DNA from: Oscillospiraceae bacterium
GTDB lineage: Bacteria; Bacillota; Clostridia; Oscillospirales; Oscillospiraceae
NCBI GenBank assembly: GCA_902778665.1
Contig: CACYYN010000033.1
Span: 16,698-80,697 of the forward strand
Direction: 5' to 3'
Length of the DNA stretch: 64,000 nucleotides
Below are positions 8,895 to 17,875 of the stretch, piece by piece. Each line of letters begins with the position of its first letter. Positions within the stretch are counted from its first letter, which is position 1. Under the pieces are notes generated by a model, which searched no databases, was not told the origin of the DNA, and saw nothing but the letters and a program-made list of their open reading frames with translations. A program made the position numbers and the translations under genes.

Positions 8895-8935
8895 CCCCTG
8901 CTGCAATTGAAAACGTTGCAGCAGGGGATTTTTTC
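8895..8935 (+). terminator. Rho-independent terminator after the zinc-ribbon gene
   Basis: CCCCTGCTGCAA (8895-8906) pairs perfectly with TTGCAGCAGGGG (8916-8927) and is followed by ATTTTTTC. It closes the left accessory block and separates it from the convergent gene on the minus strand. Confidence 0.9.
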
Positions 8936-9029
8936 AAGGTGAAATAATCCTCCAACGATAACCCCGGCACATTTACTGTGACCGGGGCGAGGTTAGAGGA
9001 GCCGTGGGAAGAAAGCGACCCGTACTCGC

Positions 9030-10013
9030 TCACCTGCTCTGCTCAAACAGCCAGTCACGGACAGCTTCCAGCTTATAAGCATAATCGAAAGACGTCATAT
9101 GCTCACCGGCACCGCTTCCGGCACTCTGGCCTTCCTCAAGCGTCGTCCCCAGGGTGAAGGTCACAAAGTTTGCGCTGTTTCCTTCTGCCAGCATGGCAGC
9201 TACAGCCGAATTCTGGGTTTCGGCATCATCCTGTGCACTCCACTCCGAACGGCTGCAGGCAGCACCGTCTGCATCGAACAGATCGAGAAGCTCAGCCTGA
9301 CCGGCAGATGCCTTGGGATCACCGGCAGAAACCACATAGAAAAAGTCTTCCTGTTCCAGTCCCGTCAGCACTTCGGTATCCCACTGGCTTCCGACAAACA
9401 GGTAGGCAGCGAAGAAATCCGGATACGCAGTGCTCAGATAAAATGAGGTCATGCCACCCATGGACTGGCCGGTCGTATAGATCCGGTTCGTGTCGATGGC
9501 ATAGGTCTCCGTCAGTGATTGAAGCAGGCGCATGGCCACATCGATCTGGCCGGAGTGATTGAAGCTGTCATCTACAACCGTTTCAGTGAAGACAGGCACA
9601 ACAACAAAGGCGGGATGTTTGGCCTGCTCTTCCTCTGCGGCCCAGATCAGGCCACCCCAGCCCTGTGTCAGAACATAATCCGTGCCACGGCCGACAACAC
9701 TGGAATCAGGGATAAACTGGATCAGGGGATAGCTTTGTGTCTCGTCATAGTTTTCAGGGATGTACAGCTGATACTGCAGGGCGGTGCCGGTTTCCGCATC
9801 CTCGTAGGTAAGCAGCTGAAACTTTGGGGCGACCTCGGCAATCATGGTCTGGAGCTCTGCATCACCGGATTTATCCGTGCCGCCCCCGTTGCCGCCCCGC
9901 ATACTGCCGGGGCCGCCGTTTCCGCCACGCATGCCGCCAGGTCCTTCAGCGAAAGCCGAGCCGGCAGCACAGAGAAGCGAAAGGGCAAGAACCATAGAGA
10001 TTATCTTTTTCAT
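9030..10013 (-). CDS. Secreted alpha/beta hydrolase, esterase-like
   Basis: Exported 327-residue protein: signal peptide at residues 1-22 (MKKIISMVLALSLLCAAGSAFA), then a Gly/Met-rich low-complexity segment (PGGMRGGNGG twice, residues about 25-46). The alpha/beta hydrolase domain carries the nucleophile elbow GQSMGG near residue 178 and a likely catalytic His in GEHMTSF near 306; an Asp in SAGDPKAS near 232 may complete the triad. The order YQLYIPENYDE, then GQSMGG resembles feruloyl esterase or polyhydroxybutyrate-depolymerase-type hydrolases that act on polymers outside the cell. Substrate cannot be named. GAAGGAGGATA precedes ATG, and TATACT (complement of 10082-10087) is a likely -10 element. 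Confidence 0.85.
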   Translation of the reverse strand: MKKIISMVLALSLLCAAGSAFAEGPGGMRGGNGGPGSMRGGNGGGTDKSGDAELQTMIAEVAPKFQLLTYEDAETGTALQYQLYIPENYDETQSYPLIQFIPDSSVVGRGTDYVLTQGWGGLIWAAEEEQAKHPAFVVVPVFTETVVDDSFNHSGQIDVAMRLLQSLTETYAIDTNRIYTTGQSMGGMTSFYLSTAYPDFFAAYLFVGSQWDTEVLTGLEQEDFFYVVSAGDPKASAGQAELLDLFDADGAACSRSEWSAQDDAETQNSAVAAMLAEGNSANFVTFTLGTTLEEGQSAGSGAGEHMTSFDYAYKLEAVRDWLFEQSR

Positions 10014-10187
10014 AAGGAATATCCTCCTTCAGTGATTTTGATATCCGGTCTTACGCTTTCGCTGCTCGATATCATGGGCGCAGTATAACACGGAAAACTG
10101 AACAAAACCGGAAAAAACAGTGAACAATTTTTTAATTTCACAGGAAGAACCGTCGATATTCGCGTGGCACACAAGAATGATGAATGT

Positions 10188-11198
10188 TCAGATAATGTCC
10201 TGGGCAATGGGCGTCTCAAACAGCTCCTGGATCTGGTCCAGGGTCTCGGCATAGGACAGTGCCCACATGAGTTTCGCGGAAATGGATTCCAGCGTCATGT
10301 TGTGTGCCTCGATCACCGGAAACTGCTCCTTCAGCTCGACGCCGACCCGATAGACGGAGAGATCCCCGCCCTCATAGGGAACCTGGGTTGTCAGCACGAC
10401 AGGCTTTCCGTCCCGGATCCACTCGCTTAAGGCATTGGCCAGGTCACCGGAGCCGCCTCCGGGCAGCCCGCCGACCCCGAAGCTCTGAATGATCAGAGCG
10501 TGATAATTGTCTTTCAGCCGTCTGACCGCTTCCCCCGTCAGGCCGGGGATCAACGTTACCACCAGCACATTCGGATCAATATTATGATAGAAAACCGGCC
10601 TGCTGCCGGGCGGGATTTTCCCCTCCAGGTATCGGATAATCTTCCCCTCCCGAATGACCGCAATCTCCGGATAATCCACGCTGGAAAAGGCGTTATAGCT
10701 TCTTGTCCGTTCTTTTCTTGCACGCGTGCCGATGATCACCTTGCCGTCAAACACGATGCTGATGCCCTGGGAGCGGTCATCAGAGGCATAGAGAAAGCTG
10801 TCTCTCAGGTTCTGCCTGGCATCCGTATCATGGAGAGAAATGGATTTCTGGGCCCCGGTCAGGACCACCGGCTTGGGGCTGTTCTGCACCAGATAGGAAA
10901 GTGCTGCAGCAGTGTATGCCATGGTATCGGTACCGTGGGTAATGACAAAGCCGTCGTACGCTCTGTACGTCCGCTCGATCTCCTCGGCAATCTGAATCCA
11001 GTTGAGAGGGCCGATATCGGTGCTGTCAAGATTCATCAGCTGGATGGTATCCACATGGCAGATGCTGCTCACTTCCGGAACGGCACGAAGGAGGTCGTCA
11101 GATGTTAGTGACGGGCTGAGCCCGTGCCCGGACTCGGCAGATGCAATGGTTCCTCCCGTCGCAATCATCAGAATATTCTTCAAATTTTGAGATTTCAT
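10188..11198 (-). CDS. L-asparaginase, cytoplasmic type
   Basis: Hydrolyses L-asparagine to aspartate and ammonia. The 336-residue protein has both family signatures: the N-terminal ATGGTIAS (residues ~13-20, nucleophilic Thr) and THGTDTMAY near 91, with DSTDIGPLNW near 60. No signal peptide, so it acts in the cytoplasm. I chose ATG 11198, which has AGGGGAGAAA upstream, over a TTG at 11228. It follows the broken reading frame at 11250-11720 by about 50 bases on the same strand and could be co-transcribed with it. Confidence 0.92.
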   Translation of the reverse strand: MKSQNLKNILMIATGGTIASAESGHGLSPSLTSDDLLRAVPEVSSICHVDTIQLMNLDSTDIGPLNWIQIAEEIERTYRAYDGFVITHGTDTMAYTAAALSYLVQNSPKPVVLTGAQKSISLHDTDARQNLRDSFLYASDDRSQGISIVFDGKVIIGTRARKERTRSYNAFSSVDYPEIAVIREGKIIRYLEGKIPPGSRPVFYHNIDPNVLVVTLIPGLTGEAVRRLKDNYHALIIQSFGVGGLPGGGSGDLANALSEWIRDGKPVVLTTQVPYEGGDLSVYRVGVELKEQFPVIEAHNMTLESISAKLMWALSYAETLDQIQELFETPIAQDII

Positions 11199-11249
11199 CT
11201 GTGCTTTCTCCCCTTGTGATTTTTCCAAAAAGCTGATGGAATAAACGCC

Positions 11250-11720
11250 TCAGTATACAACCACTTTATAATGCTTCCGGATATGGTTGAGCTCGGTGAG
11301 CTCCTCCGTATCCGGATTTCTGTATTGATTGAGCACCTGCAGAAAGGCAAGGTAGTAGAGAATGGAGAGGGTCTTCCGGTAAAGCTCTTCCGCCACTTTG
11401 TAATACTTCCTGCCGGTCAGAAGATTCATTTCCACATTGCTGTAGATATTTCATGTCAGCTGGGCCTCCGTGGCTCCGTTTTTACGCAGAATGTCATGCA
11501 GCTTCTCCAACAGGCTATCATAGACCCGGGTGGCATCGAGAAGATCCGCCTTCAGGCTTTCGTACTTTTCTTCCAGGGCTGCGGTATCCGTAAAGTCCGC
11601 ATTTTTCGCTTCCAGCTCCGCCTGCAGAATATCTGCCATTTCATCCACGGCCCGGGATGAGGACTTGTCCACCCGGTCCAGCTTTTTCCACAATGAAATA
11701 CTGCCAAGCTCAAAACTCAT
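11250..11720 (-). pseudogene. Reading frame interrupted by one in-frame TGA
   Basis: Codons from ATG 11720 run to TGA at 11453-11451 (89 residues, coiled-coil-like: LGSISLWKKLDRVDKSS, then charged helices). The same frame continues without a break to 11250, giving LLTGRKYYKVAEELYRKTLS and more helix. Both halves read as one helical protein of about 156 residues split by a single stop. The second half could restart at ATG 11429, but I see no ribosome binding site. Either a nonsense mutation, a sequencing error, or two coupled genes. No family recognised. It lies 15 bases after the spermidine-synthase-like gene in the same operon. Confidence 0.6.
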
Positions 11721-11735
11721 TGATTGTCTCCTGTT

Positions 11736-12542
11736 TTACAAATCCGCATCGGTGAGAATCGGATCAAAACGACTCACATGATAATGGAGCCTCTCTGACG
11801 GCTCAATCTTCTGATCCGTCGCCATGACCACGTAATTGCCCCAGTTGAGTCCGTTCCGGTCCTCCTGTCTGGTGTAGAGGACATAGACATAGCGGAAAAC
11901 CCGTTTTGCGGTCGCGATCATGGATTTTGTAAATTCAGCTTCCCGGCCGACAGTGCAGCCGATGATGTTGGACATGTAGATTCCGTTTTCCGACAGATGC
12001 TCTCTGATGGCCGAAACCGCCTCAAGTGTGGCCAGCTTCCGGACAGGGTCAGGACCGCTGAAGGCGTCATTGAAGACTGCATCATAGGTTTTATCCGTTT
12101 CTGCCAGATAATCTCTTGCGTCCGCCGTGATGCAGGCAAGGCGCCCGGTGTGCTGCAGGTCAAAGTCATGACAGAGATCATCCAGAAAGAACCATTCTCT
12201 GGCTATTTTTTCTGCCATGGGGTCAATCTCAACCACATCCATGGTCCCTTTGTGGTGGCTGATATAATACTTCGGATACTGATAACCGGCCCCGCCGATC
12301 ATCAGGGCACGCCGGATATCCAGAAATCGGAAGGCTTCCTCGTACCTTTTGGGATAATCAAAAACCAGCTCGTATTTCTTCTCGTCTGAGAGAAATGTTC
12401 CGGAGGAGAAGGCCCCGTTATGCCGGTAATAGCGGACTTTTTCCCCATAGAGAACAGCCTCTTCGATGCGGATGCTGCCGTAATCTGTTTCGATCTGTTC
12501 AGGCGGCTTTCTGCTTTCGGTGACAGTTTCTTTTCTCGGCAT
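11736..12542 (-). CDS. Spermidine-synthase-like class I methyltransferase-fold protein
   Basis: A 268-residue protein with the Rossmann fold of polyamine synthases: GGAGYQYPKY near residue 95 takes the place of the GGGDG nucleotide loop, VEIDP near 119 is the acidic motif for the ribose, and FNDAFSGPDP near 157 corresponds to the gate-keeper DAFDP region. Such stand-alone homologues often do not make spermidine and have unknown substrates, so I avoid the symbol speE. It starts 2 bases after the stop of the repeat protein gene 12545-13837, implying one transcript and translational coupling. Cytoplasmic; no signal peptide. Confidence 0.8.
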   Translation of the reverse strand: MPRKETVTESRKPPEQIETDYGSIRIEEAVLYGEKVRYYRHNGAFSSGTFLSDEKKYELVFDYPKRYEEAFRFLDIRRALMIGGAGYQYPKYYISHHKGTMDVVEIDPMAEKIAREWFFLDDLCHDFDLQHTGRLACITADARDYLAETDKTYDAVFNDAFSGPDPVRKLATLEAVSAIREHLSENGIYMSNIIGCTVGREAEFTKSMIATAKRVFRYVYVLYTRQEDRNGLNWGNYVVMATDQKIEPSERLHYHVSRFDPILTDADL

Positions 12543-12544
12543 AT

Positions 12545-13837
12545 TCAGCCCAGGCCTTCGTAAAACCGGTCCCCGTAAAACCAGTCAACCCGTTCCCCCA
12601 CAACCGGTTCACCGTGGGGTGTGGTGAAGTAAGGATCGCTGGTGGAAAAACTGTAATTCAGGTTATTCTCCGTCCCGTAATGGAAAATGGAAACAATGCT
12701 CTGATATTGCGGGGTTCTGTTTTCCGGGGTGTTGTATGCATGAATGGGGTCTTTGAAGCGCCAGTAATAACCGACGGAATTATCCGTGTCGTTGACTTCA
12801 CAATCGGGATGATTGCGTTTGAAGGCGTCGATCTGTTCCTGCGGGATCTGCCCTGGCGTCAGCCAGAGTCTCCGGAGCTTGGGAACCCGGTCTGCAGGCA
12901 CAATGGGGGAAATATCATTGAGATTATAGCAGTACCCCAGCTGCAGATCCGTTAATTCATACAGTTCTCCGATTGCATTGATGTTATGCATGGAGCTGCC
13001 GTACAGCTCCAGATATTTCAGTTTCTTGCTGTAGACCAGGTCGTCCACATCACGCAGATAATTGTTATAGGTGATAAACACTTCAAGGTTCGGCATATAG
13101 CGCAGAAAGCTCAGGGTTCGCATATTGTTGTTATGCCCGGCATCAAAATTGACAAGCTCGGTGCAATAGGTGAGAGGCTTGCAGCCTTCTTCATCCGTCA
13201 GGCCGATTCCGCACAAGGAGCAGAGAATGGTTTTGACATCTGTTCTGCAGCTGTAGTCCATATTGGTAAAGCGGACACGCCACACCACTTTCACATGCGG
13301 GAATGCGTCCCGAATAACCGCCATATGCTCATTGTCTACGCCGCTCTGATCCATATCCAGATAAGTGCATTTCTTCATGCAGGGCAGGGCAGCCATGACG
13401 GCAGCTCCGTTGTCCTCCACCTTGATCTTTCGGAGATCAATATACTCCGTGTCAAGGGTCATGGGCTCGCCGTAGAGGCTGAAGCTGTAAGAGAGATGTA
13501 CCCCCGGGACGGCTTCCTGCAGCATGGCGATGAGGTCCCAGCTGACAGGGGTGTCTGCTTCGTCGCCTAAGTTGATATTTCGGAGATTGCGGGCATAGGG
13601 CGCCGCCTGCCTCAGTATTTCGATATCCGGGATATTCTGCTCGGTCATGCCGGACAGATCGATTTCTTCCGCATCAATCGGATAATGGGTGCCTGCTATG
13701 GAAAACCCGTCCGCAAAGGCAGTTTCCGCCTGCCCGGACGGTTCCTCCCCATCGGCAAACGTTGCCGCACAGAAAAAAAGGCAGATGATAAGGGACAGGA
13801 TAATCGCAGGCATCAAAGCAGGAAAACGTCTATTCAT
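12545..13837 (-). CDS. Secreted leucine-rich-repeat-like protein
   Basis: A 430-residue exported protein. I chose ATG 13837 because AAGGAGCTGAAGG precedes it. Signal peptide or anchor at about residues 6-28 (ALMPAIILSLIICLFFCAA). Two irregular repeats carry the phrase xIDLSGM/YIDLRKI then a pattern of L..L..L spacing, and leucine-rich-like strands follow (LVNFDAGHNNNMRTLSFLRYM, LKYLELYGSSM, LTDLQLGYCYNL). It closely parallels the C-terminal half of the protein at 14502-16523 in order and wording, for example IRDAFPHVKVVWRVRF against IRDAYPNVNVVWRIWF. Presumably a surface or secreted binding protein; no enzyme motif. First gene of the minus-strand operon with the spermidine-synthase-like gene. 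Confidence 0.8.
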   Translation of the reverse strand: MNRRFPALMPAIILSLIICLFFCAATFADGEEPSGQAETAFADGFSIAGTHYPIDAEEIDLSGMTEQNIPDIEILRQAAPYARNLRNINLGDEADTPVSWDLIAMLQEAVPGVHLSYSFSLYGEPMTLDTEYIDLRKIKVEDNGAAVMAALPCMKKCTYLDMDQSGVDNEHMAVIRDAFPHVKVVWRVRFTNMDYSCRTDVKTILCSLCGIGLTDEEGCKPLTYCTELVNFDAGHNNNMRTLSFLRYMPNLEVFITYNNYLRDVDDLVYSKKLKYLELYGSSMHNINAIGELYELTDLQLGYCYNLNDISPIVPADRVPKLRRLWLTPGQIPQEQIDAFKRNHPDCEVNDTDNSVGYYWRFKDPIHAYNTPENRTPQYQSIVSIFHYGTENNLNYSFSTSDPYFTTPHGEPVVGERVDWFYGDRFYEGLG

Positions 13838-13873
13838 TCTTACCTTCAGCTCCTTCTCTTTTATACAAGGGAA

Positions 13874-13902
13874 ATTGTACAAAAGAGATTCTTCCGTGTC
13901 AA
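13874..13902 (-). promoter_or_regulatory. Promoter of the 13837-to-11250 operon
   Basis: On the minus strand TTGACA (complement of 13897-13902), a 17-base spacer and TACAAT (complement of 13874-13879), a near-perfect vegetative promoter 36 bases before the start codon. It is back to back with the plus-strand promoter at 13946-13974. Confidence 0.8.
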
Positions 13903-13945
13903 TCGGTTTTTGCGTTCGGATCGGTTTTCATGGCAAGAAAACCCC

Positions 13946-13974
13946 TTGCCTTCATGCGAAACATCCGCTATAAT
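13946..13974 (+). promoter_or_regulatory. Promoter of the 14008-16523 operon
   Basis: TTGCCT (13946-13951), 17-base spacer, TATAAT (13969-13974), 33 bases before ATG 14008. Confidence 0.75.
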
Positions 13975-14007
13975 GTTTGCCGAAAAATCTCTGAGGAGGT
14001 TTTCAAA

Positions 14008-14505
14008 ATGGACAGCACCCCGTTATTCAAAGAAGATCATCGTCCGGCTCTCGCCTCAGCCGCAGCGGAATACAGCAAAGACAGGAGTGCAGGAAACCAT
14101 CGGGTTCTCATGAGCATCCTCTCCCGGTGCTTTCAGGACGGCACACACCTGACCATATCCTACGAACCGTGTGAAGATGAAAACTATTCCCGGCAGGCCA
14201 TGGTGGAGGTGCACGGAAAGCACTTTCTCCTGCTTTTCATTCATCCGGAAGACGCGTTGGAGACGGAATTTTACCGGCTGATGGAGGTTTCCGTCACCAG
14301 CTTGCTGCTGAGCTTTCATGAGCAGCGTGATGAGGTTGATCTGGAGGGCATCGCCCTCTACACCGGGGAAGACACCCCTCCCTGCTTCATCTCCAGGAAA
14401 GACTGTTTTCAGCTCGTAGATAACTATCTGCACACCTATGCATATCTCGGCATCCCCCATTCAAACCACTGGCGGTTCCCGCAAAAGAGGATAAGAGAAT
14501 CATGA
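14008..14505 (+). CDS. Unknown 165-residue protein, partner of the large repeat protein
   Basis: ATG 14008 is preceded by GAGGAGG; an upstream in-frame ATG at 13930 lies before the promoter and is not used. The protein is soluble, with a predicted mixed alpha/beta fold (HLTISYEPCEDENYSRQAM, VEVHGKHFLLLFIHPED). It vaguely recalls SseB-like accessory proteins, without a diagnostic motif. Its stop overlaps the start of the 673-residue repeat protein (ATGA at 14502), so both are translationally coupled. Function unknown. Confidence 0.7.
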   Translation: MDSTPLFKEDHRPALASAAAEYSKDRSAGNHRVLMSILSRCFQDGTHLTISYEPCEDENYSRQAMVEVHGKHFLLLFIHPEDALETEFYRLMEVSVTSLLLSFHEQRDEVDLEGIALYTGEDTPPCFISRKDCFQLVDNYLHTYAYLGIPHSNHWRFPQKRIRES

Positions 14506-16523
14506 AATTAAAAAGAAATATCCCCTACTTCCTTACCGTAATCCTTATCCTGATTATTCTCGGCTGCTTCCTGGCTTTCGGCCCGTCCTACTCGGGTAAT
14601 CTGCTGGGGAACATCTCCACTATCGGCACGCCCCGGGTGGAGCTTTCCTCCGGGAGCTATCCGGCAGATACGGCAGAACTGACAGCTGTGATCCTGCCGG
14701 AAGATCTGCCGATTCTGGACACCTTCACTGCTCTGACTGCCGCAGATTTTTCCGGCAGCACCTGCTATGAGGATATCCGGGCCTGGGCTGCAGCCCATCC
14801 CGAGGTAGCGGTGCGATACACCGTCACTCTCCCCAACGGAACGGCTGTAGAAAGCACTGCAACCTCGGTTGATCTCTCCGGGCTGGACAGAAACACCGTA
14901 AGTGCTGTGATTGAGTCTCTGCAGCAGCTGCCTTCTCTTTCCGCCATCAATCTCGGCAGCTCCTCCCAGTCATCCGCACCTCTCACCGGTGACGATGTGA
15001 ACCTGATTCAGAATACATTTCCGGGTGCGGCCGTGTCTTATTCCGTTGATTTTCTCGGGCAGGCGCTTCCGATCTCGACAGAGTCGGTTGATCTGTCCGG
15101 ACTGACTTCTGCACAGGTATCGCAGGCCGTATCAGGGCTCTCCATGCTGCCCAATCTGAAAACAGTAAAGCTTGCCGACAACGCCGTGACCGACGGCAGC
15201 CTGACCTGGGATGACCTCACGGCAATTGCGCAGGCCGCCCCGGGGGCTGCACTGGATTATAACTTCTCCATCGGCGGCACAAGAATAACCACCGCAGACA
15301 CCGCCATTGACCTCAGCTCCGTCAGCCCATCCGAAAGAGCAAGCCTGGTGGCCATTCTTTCCGGCATGAGCCAGCTGCAGACCATCAACCTGGGATCCTA
15401 TCAGAACGGATGGACCTTTGAGGATCTCTCAGCCATATCCGCCGCCTGCCCGAATGCCGGCATCGCCATGGAAGTTCAGGCATACGGCAAAACCTTCAAT
15501 CTGGCAGACACGGTGCTGGATCTCAACCACATTCCGATCACCGACAACGCAGAACAGCTGAAAGCTTTTCTCCCTTATATGAAAAATCTCTCCGGCCTGG
15601 ACATGGATTCCTGCGGCGTGCCGGACGAGGTGATGGCTCAGATTCGTGATGCGTACCCCAACGTGAATGTGGTATGGCGTATATGGTTCGGAACGGATTA
15701 CAGCGTGCGAACCGACGTTGTGAAGATTCTGGCCTCAAAACCATCCAAGGGCGGACGGCTGAACAACAGCAACACCGCTGGCCTCAAATACTGCACGAAG
15801 GTACGGTATCTGGACCTCGGGCACAACTCCGATCTCTCTGACTTCTCCTTTGTTTCCTATATGCCGGATCTGCAGATCGTGGTAATCTCCATGACCGGTA
15901 TTACCGATCTGACGCCCTTTGCCAGCTGCCAGGAGCTGCTGTATCTGGAAATGGGCAACACCCATGTTACGAGCATCGCTCCCCTTGCCCAGTGTGCCAA
16001 GCTCAAGCACCTCAACATCGGCACAAACCTCGGCATATCTGACATCACCCCCATGTATGACCGCTCCCTGCTGCGTTTCTGGATCGGAACATACACTTCC
16101 GTTCCCAGAGAGCAGATGGAAACCTATCAGAGCATGCACCCGGAGTGTGAGGTCAACATGACTGTCACCTCCGGCCTTGACCGGGATGAGAGAGGCGAGC
16201 TGATCTCTGAGGGCTATACGGCAGAGGGCTGGAAGTACTACCAGCAGCAGCTGACTGCCGACTGGCAGTATTATGAAGTCTATCACTACTTCCCCGAGCA
16301 GAGGCCTCTGGGATATTTCAAGGTTGCCTACCAGGCATTCGAGTATCATCACGGGGAGGCGGCATACGCCTTTTCCTGGAATGACCCGATGTTGGAACCC
16401 CACGGGGATGATGTGGAGCCTGTCAACATGAAGATTGTGGATGTCTCCCTGCTCTCCGAGCACTGGGAACAGGATCTCTCCGTCTATACCCCGATCTATC
16501 CGGACGATCCGTCCTACGGCTGA
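14502..16523 (+). CDS. Exported protein with four ~73-residue leucine-rich repeats
   Basis: A 673-residue protein with an N-terminal membrane anchor or signal (YFLTVILILIILGCFLAF, residues 9-26). Four repeats of about 73 residues start near residues 122, 195, 268 and 338, each opening with xDLS or LDLN, followed by a helix, P.L..INL, and a segment ending AxVxYxVxxxG. Classical-looking leucine-rich strands follow (VRYLDLGHNSDLSDF, LLYLEMGNTHVTSI, LKHLNIGTNLGISDI). The C-terminal 150 residues are aromatic-rich (KYYQQQLTADWQYYEVYHYF). It is a longer paralogue of the divergent protein at 12545-13837. Likely displayed on the surface for binding; no catalytic motif and no sortase signal seen. Confidence 0.82.
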   Translation: MKLKRNIPYFLTVILILIILGCFLAFGPSYSGNLLGNISTIGTPRVELSSGSYPADTAELTAVILPEDLPILDTFTALTAADFSGSTCYEDIRAWAAAHPEVAVRYTVTLPNGTAVESTATSVDLSGLDRNTVSAVIESLQQLPSLSAINLGSSSQSSAPLTGDDVNLIQNTFPGAAVSYSVDFLGQALPISTESVDLSGLTSAQVSQAVSGLSMLPNLKTVKLADNAVTDGSLTWDDLTAIAQAAPGAALDYNFSIGGTRITTADTAIDLSSVSPSERASLVAILSGMSQLQTINLGSYQNGWTFEDLSAISAACPNAGIAMEVQAYGKTFNLADTVLDLNHIPITDNAEQLKAFLPYMKNLSGLDMDSCGVPDEVMAQIRDAYPNVNVVWRIWFGTDYSVRTDVVKILASKPSKGGRLNNSNTAGLKYCTKVRYLDLGHNSDLSDFSFVSYMPDLQIVVISMTGITDLTPFASCQELLYLEMGNTHVTSIAPLAQCAKLKHLNIGTNLGISDITPMYDRSLLRFWIGTYTSVPREQMETYQSMHPECEVNMTVTSGLDRDERGELISEGYTAEGWKYYQQQLTADWQYYEVYHYFPEQRPLGYFKVAYQAFEYHHGEAAYAFSWNDPMLEPHGDDVEPVNMKIVDVSLLSEHWEQDLSVYTPIYPDDPSYG

Positions 16524-16544
16524 TATCTTTCATGCCGGAAACAG

Positions 16545-16587
16545 ACAGCCCGCAGCAACTTTTCAGTTGCTGCGGGCTGTGTTTTAT
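16545..16587. terminator. Hairpin terminator between convergent genes
   Basis: ACAGCCCGCAGCAACT (16545-16560), loop TTTC, AGTTGCTGCGGGCTGT (16565-16580), then GTTTTAT. A 16-bp perfect stem serving the plus-strand repeat-protein operon; it also ends just beyond the minus-strand flavodoxin gene. Confidence 0.85.
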
Positions 16588-16600
16588 ACCTTTGTTCAGA

Positions 16601-17089
16601 TTATTGATTCTCTTCACCGAAATCAAGAATCCGGTCAAGCCGGTCTACCCATTCTTCAATCTCAGCGCTGCCGGAAAGCACTTTCGCGGCGATGATCTTG
16701 CCCTGAATTTTATCCTCCAGGCTTTTTCTGGCTCTCTGAATATCGCTGCCGCCGGAGGTTGCAAAGAGGATGATTTTCTTTCCCGTCCAGTCGTATCCTT
16801 CCACGAAGGAATCAATAATACCCGGCTCCTGATAATACCAGATCGGAAAGCCGATGAAAACAATTTCATAATCGGAAAAATTACCGATTTTCTCCCTGCA
16901 GGCAATACCCCTGTTAAAGACCTTTTCTCTGTTGCATCTGGCCAGGGGATTTTTCCAGTTGAGGTCAGCAGCAGTATAGGGTTTCTCCGGCTGGATTTCA
17001 AAATAATCTGCTTTTATCTGATCTGCCAGTTCTCTTGCAATTGCTTTCGTCGTTCCGGTCGGTGAGAAGTAGGTTACAAGTATATCCAT
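16601..17089 (-). CDS. Flavodoxin
   Basis: Small electron carrier binding FMN, 162 residues. The N-terminal FMN phosphate loop SPTGTTK follows the first beta strand (MDILVTYF), and the FIGFPIWYYQEPG segment near residue 77 supplies the aromatic residue stacking on the flavin; LFATSGGS near 108 is the third loop. GAAGGAGACATCA precedes ATG. The long-chain insert is absent, so it is of the Flavodoxin_4 type found widely in Clostridia. Redox partner unknown; no reductase gene is adjacent. Confidence 0.9.
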   Translation of the reverse strand: MDILVTYFSPTGTTKAIARELADQIKADYFEIQPEKPYTAADLNWKNPLARCNREKVFNRGIACREKIGNFSDYEIVFIGFPIWYYQEPGIIDSFVEGYDWTGKKIILFATSGGSDIQRARKSLEDKIQGKIIAAKVLSGSAEIEEWVDRLDRILDFGEENQ

Positions 17090-17174
17090 TGATGTCTCCT
17101 TCCTGGGGTTGTAGCGATATTATACACAGCAGGAACAAAAAAGCAAAGCTTTTCCTGTACCAGATTTTCTGACT

Positions 17175-17837
17175 TTACCGCCAGTCGATCGGTTTTATCC
17201 CATTAGCCTGCAGAAATGCATTAGCCTTCATAAAGTGATCGCAGCCGTCAAACCCCCTGTACACGGATAAGGGGCTGGGGTGAGACGTCTTGAGAATCAG
17301 ATGCTTCGCACTTGTCCCTTTGAGGATCTTTTCCGCCTTTCGCTGTGCAGGATTTCCCCAGAGCAGGAAGACCATCGGTCTGTCCTGCTCGGAGAGTGTG
17401 CGGATCACCGCATCGGTGAACTGCTCCCATCCGTGTCCCGCATGGGAATTCGCCTCATGCTCCCGCACTGTCAGCACGGTGTTGAGCAGCAGCACTCCCT
17501 GCTTCGCCCAACGTTCCAGATTGCCGGATGCAGGGATGCCGCAGGCATATTCCCGGTCGATTTCCTTATAAATATTCATCAGGGAGGGCGGAATCTGCAC
17601 CCCGTCGGGAACCGAGAACGCAAGCCCCATCGCCTGATGTTCCTCATGGTATGGGTCCTGCCCGCAGATGAGAACGCTGACCTCCTGAAGCGGCGTCAGC
17701 TCAAGAGCACGGTAGATGTTTCTCCGCTCCGGAAACACCTTGCAAGCGGCGTACTCTGCCTCGACAAAGGGTTTGAGTTTCTCCCTGTAGTACGGCTTCT
17801 GAGATTCAATTTCAATCAGTTCCTTCCAGGAACGCAT
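17175..17837 (-). CDS. ung: Uracil-DNA glycosylase
   Basis: Removes uracil from DNA to start base excision repair. The 220-residue protein is the normal family size. It has the catalytic water-activating loop GQDPYHEEHQAMGLAFSV near residue 60 (Asp62-type catalytic residue), VLLLNTVLTV near 116, and the minor-groove loop HPSPLS near 186 with the catalytic His. It lies 38 bases downstream of the aldo/keto reductase gene on the same strand. The nearest binding-site-like sequence is GGAAAGG, about 11 bases before ATG. Confidence 0.95.
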   Translation of the reverse strand: MRSWKELIEIESQKPYYREKLKPFVEAEYAACKVFPERRNIYRALELTPLQEVSVLICGQDPYHEEHQAMGLAFSVPDGVQIPPSLMNIYKEIDREYACGIPASGNLERWAKQGVLLLNTVLTVREHEANSHAGHGWEQFTDAVIRTLSEQDRPMVFLLWGNPAQRKAEKILKGTSAKHLILKTSHPSPLSVYRGFDGCDHFMKANAFLQANGIKPIDWR

Positions 17838-17875
17838 TGCAGCATCAGACCTTTCCGGACAGGCTTTCTCTCTTT

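Noticed and set aside
1-9000. CRISPR array or cas genes in the accessory block
   Set aside because: No regularly spaced repeats are seen; the only long direct repeats are the two conserved blocks inside hsdS.
10188-11198. Periplasmic (type II) asparaginase
   Set aside because: The protein starts directly with the ATGGTIAS strand after a short tail and has no signal peptide.
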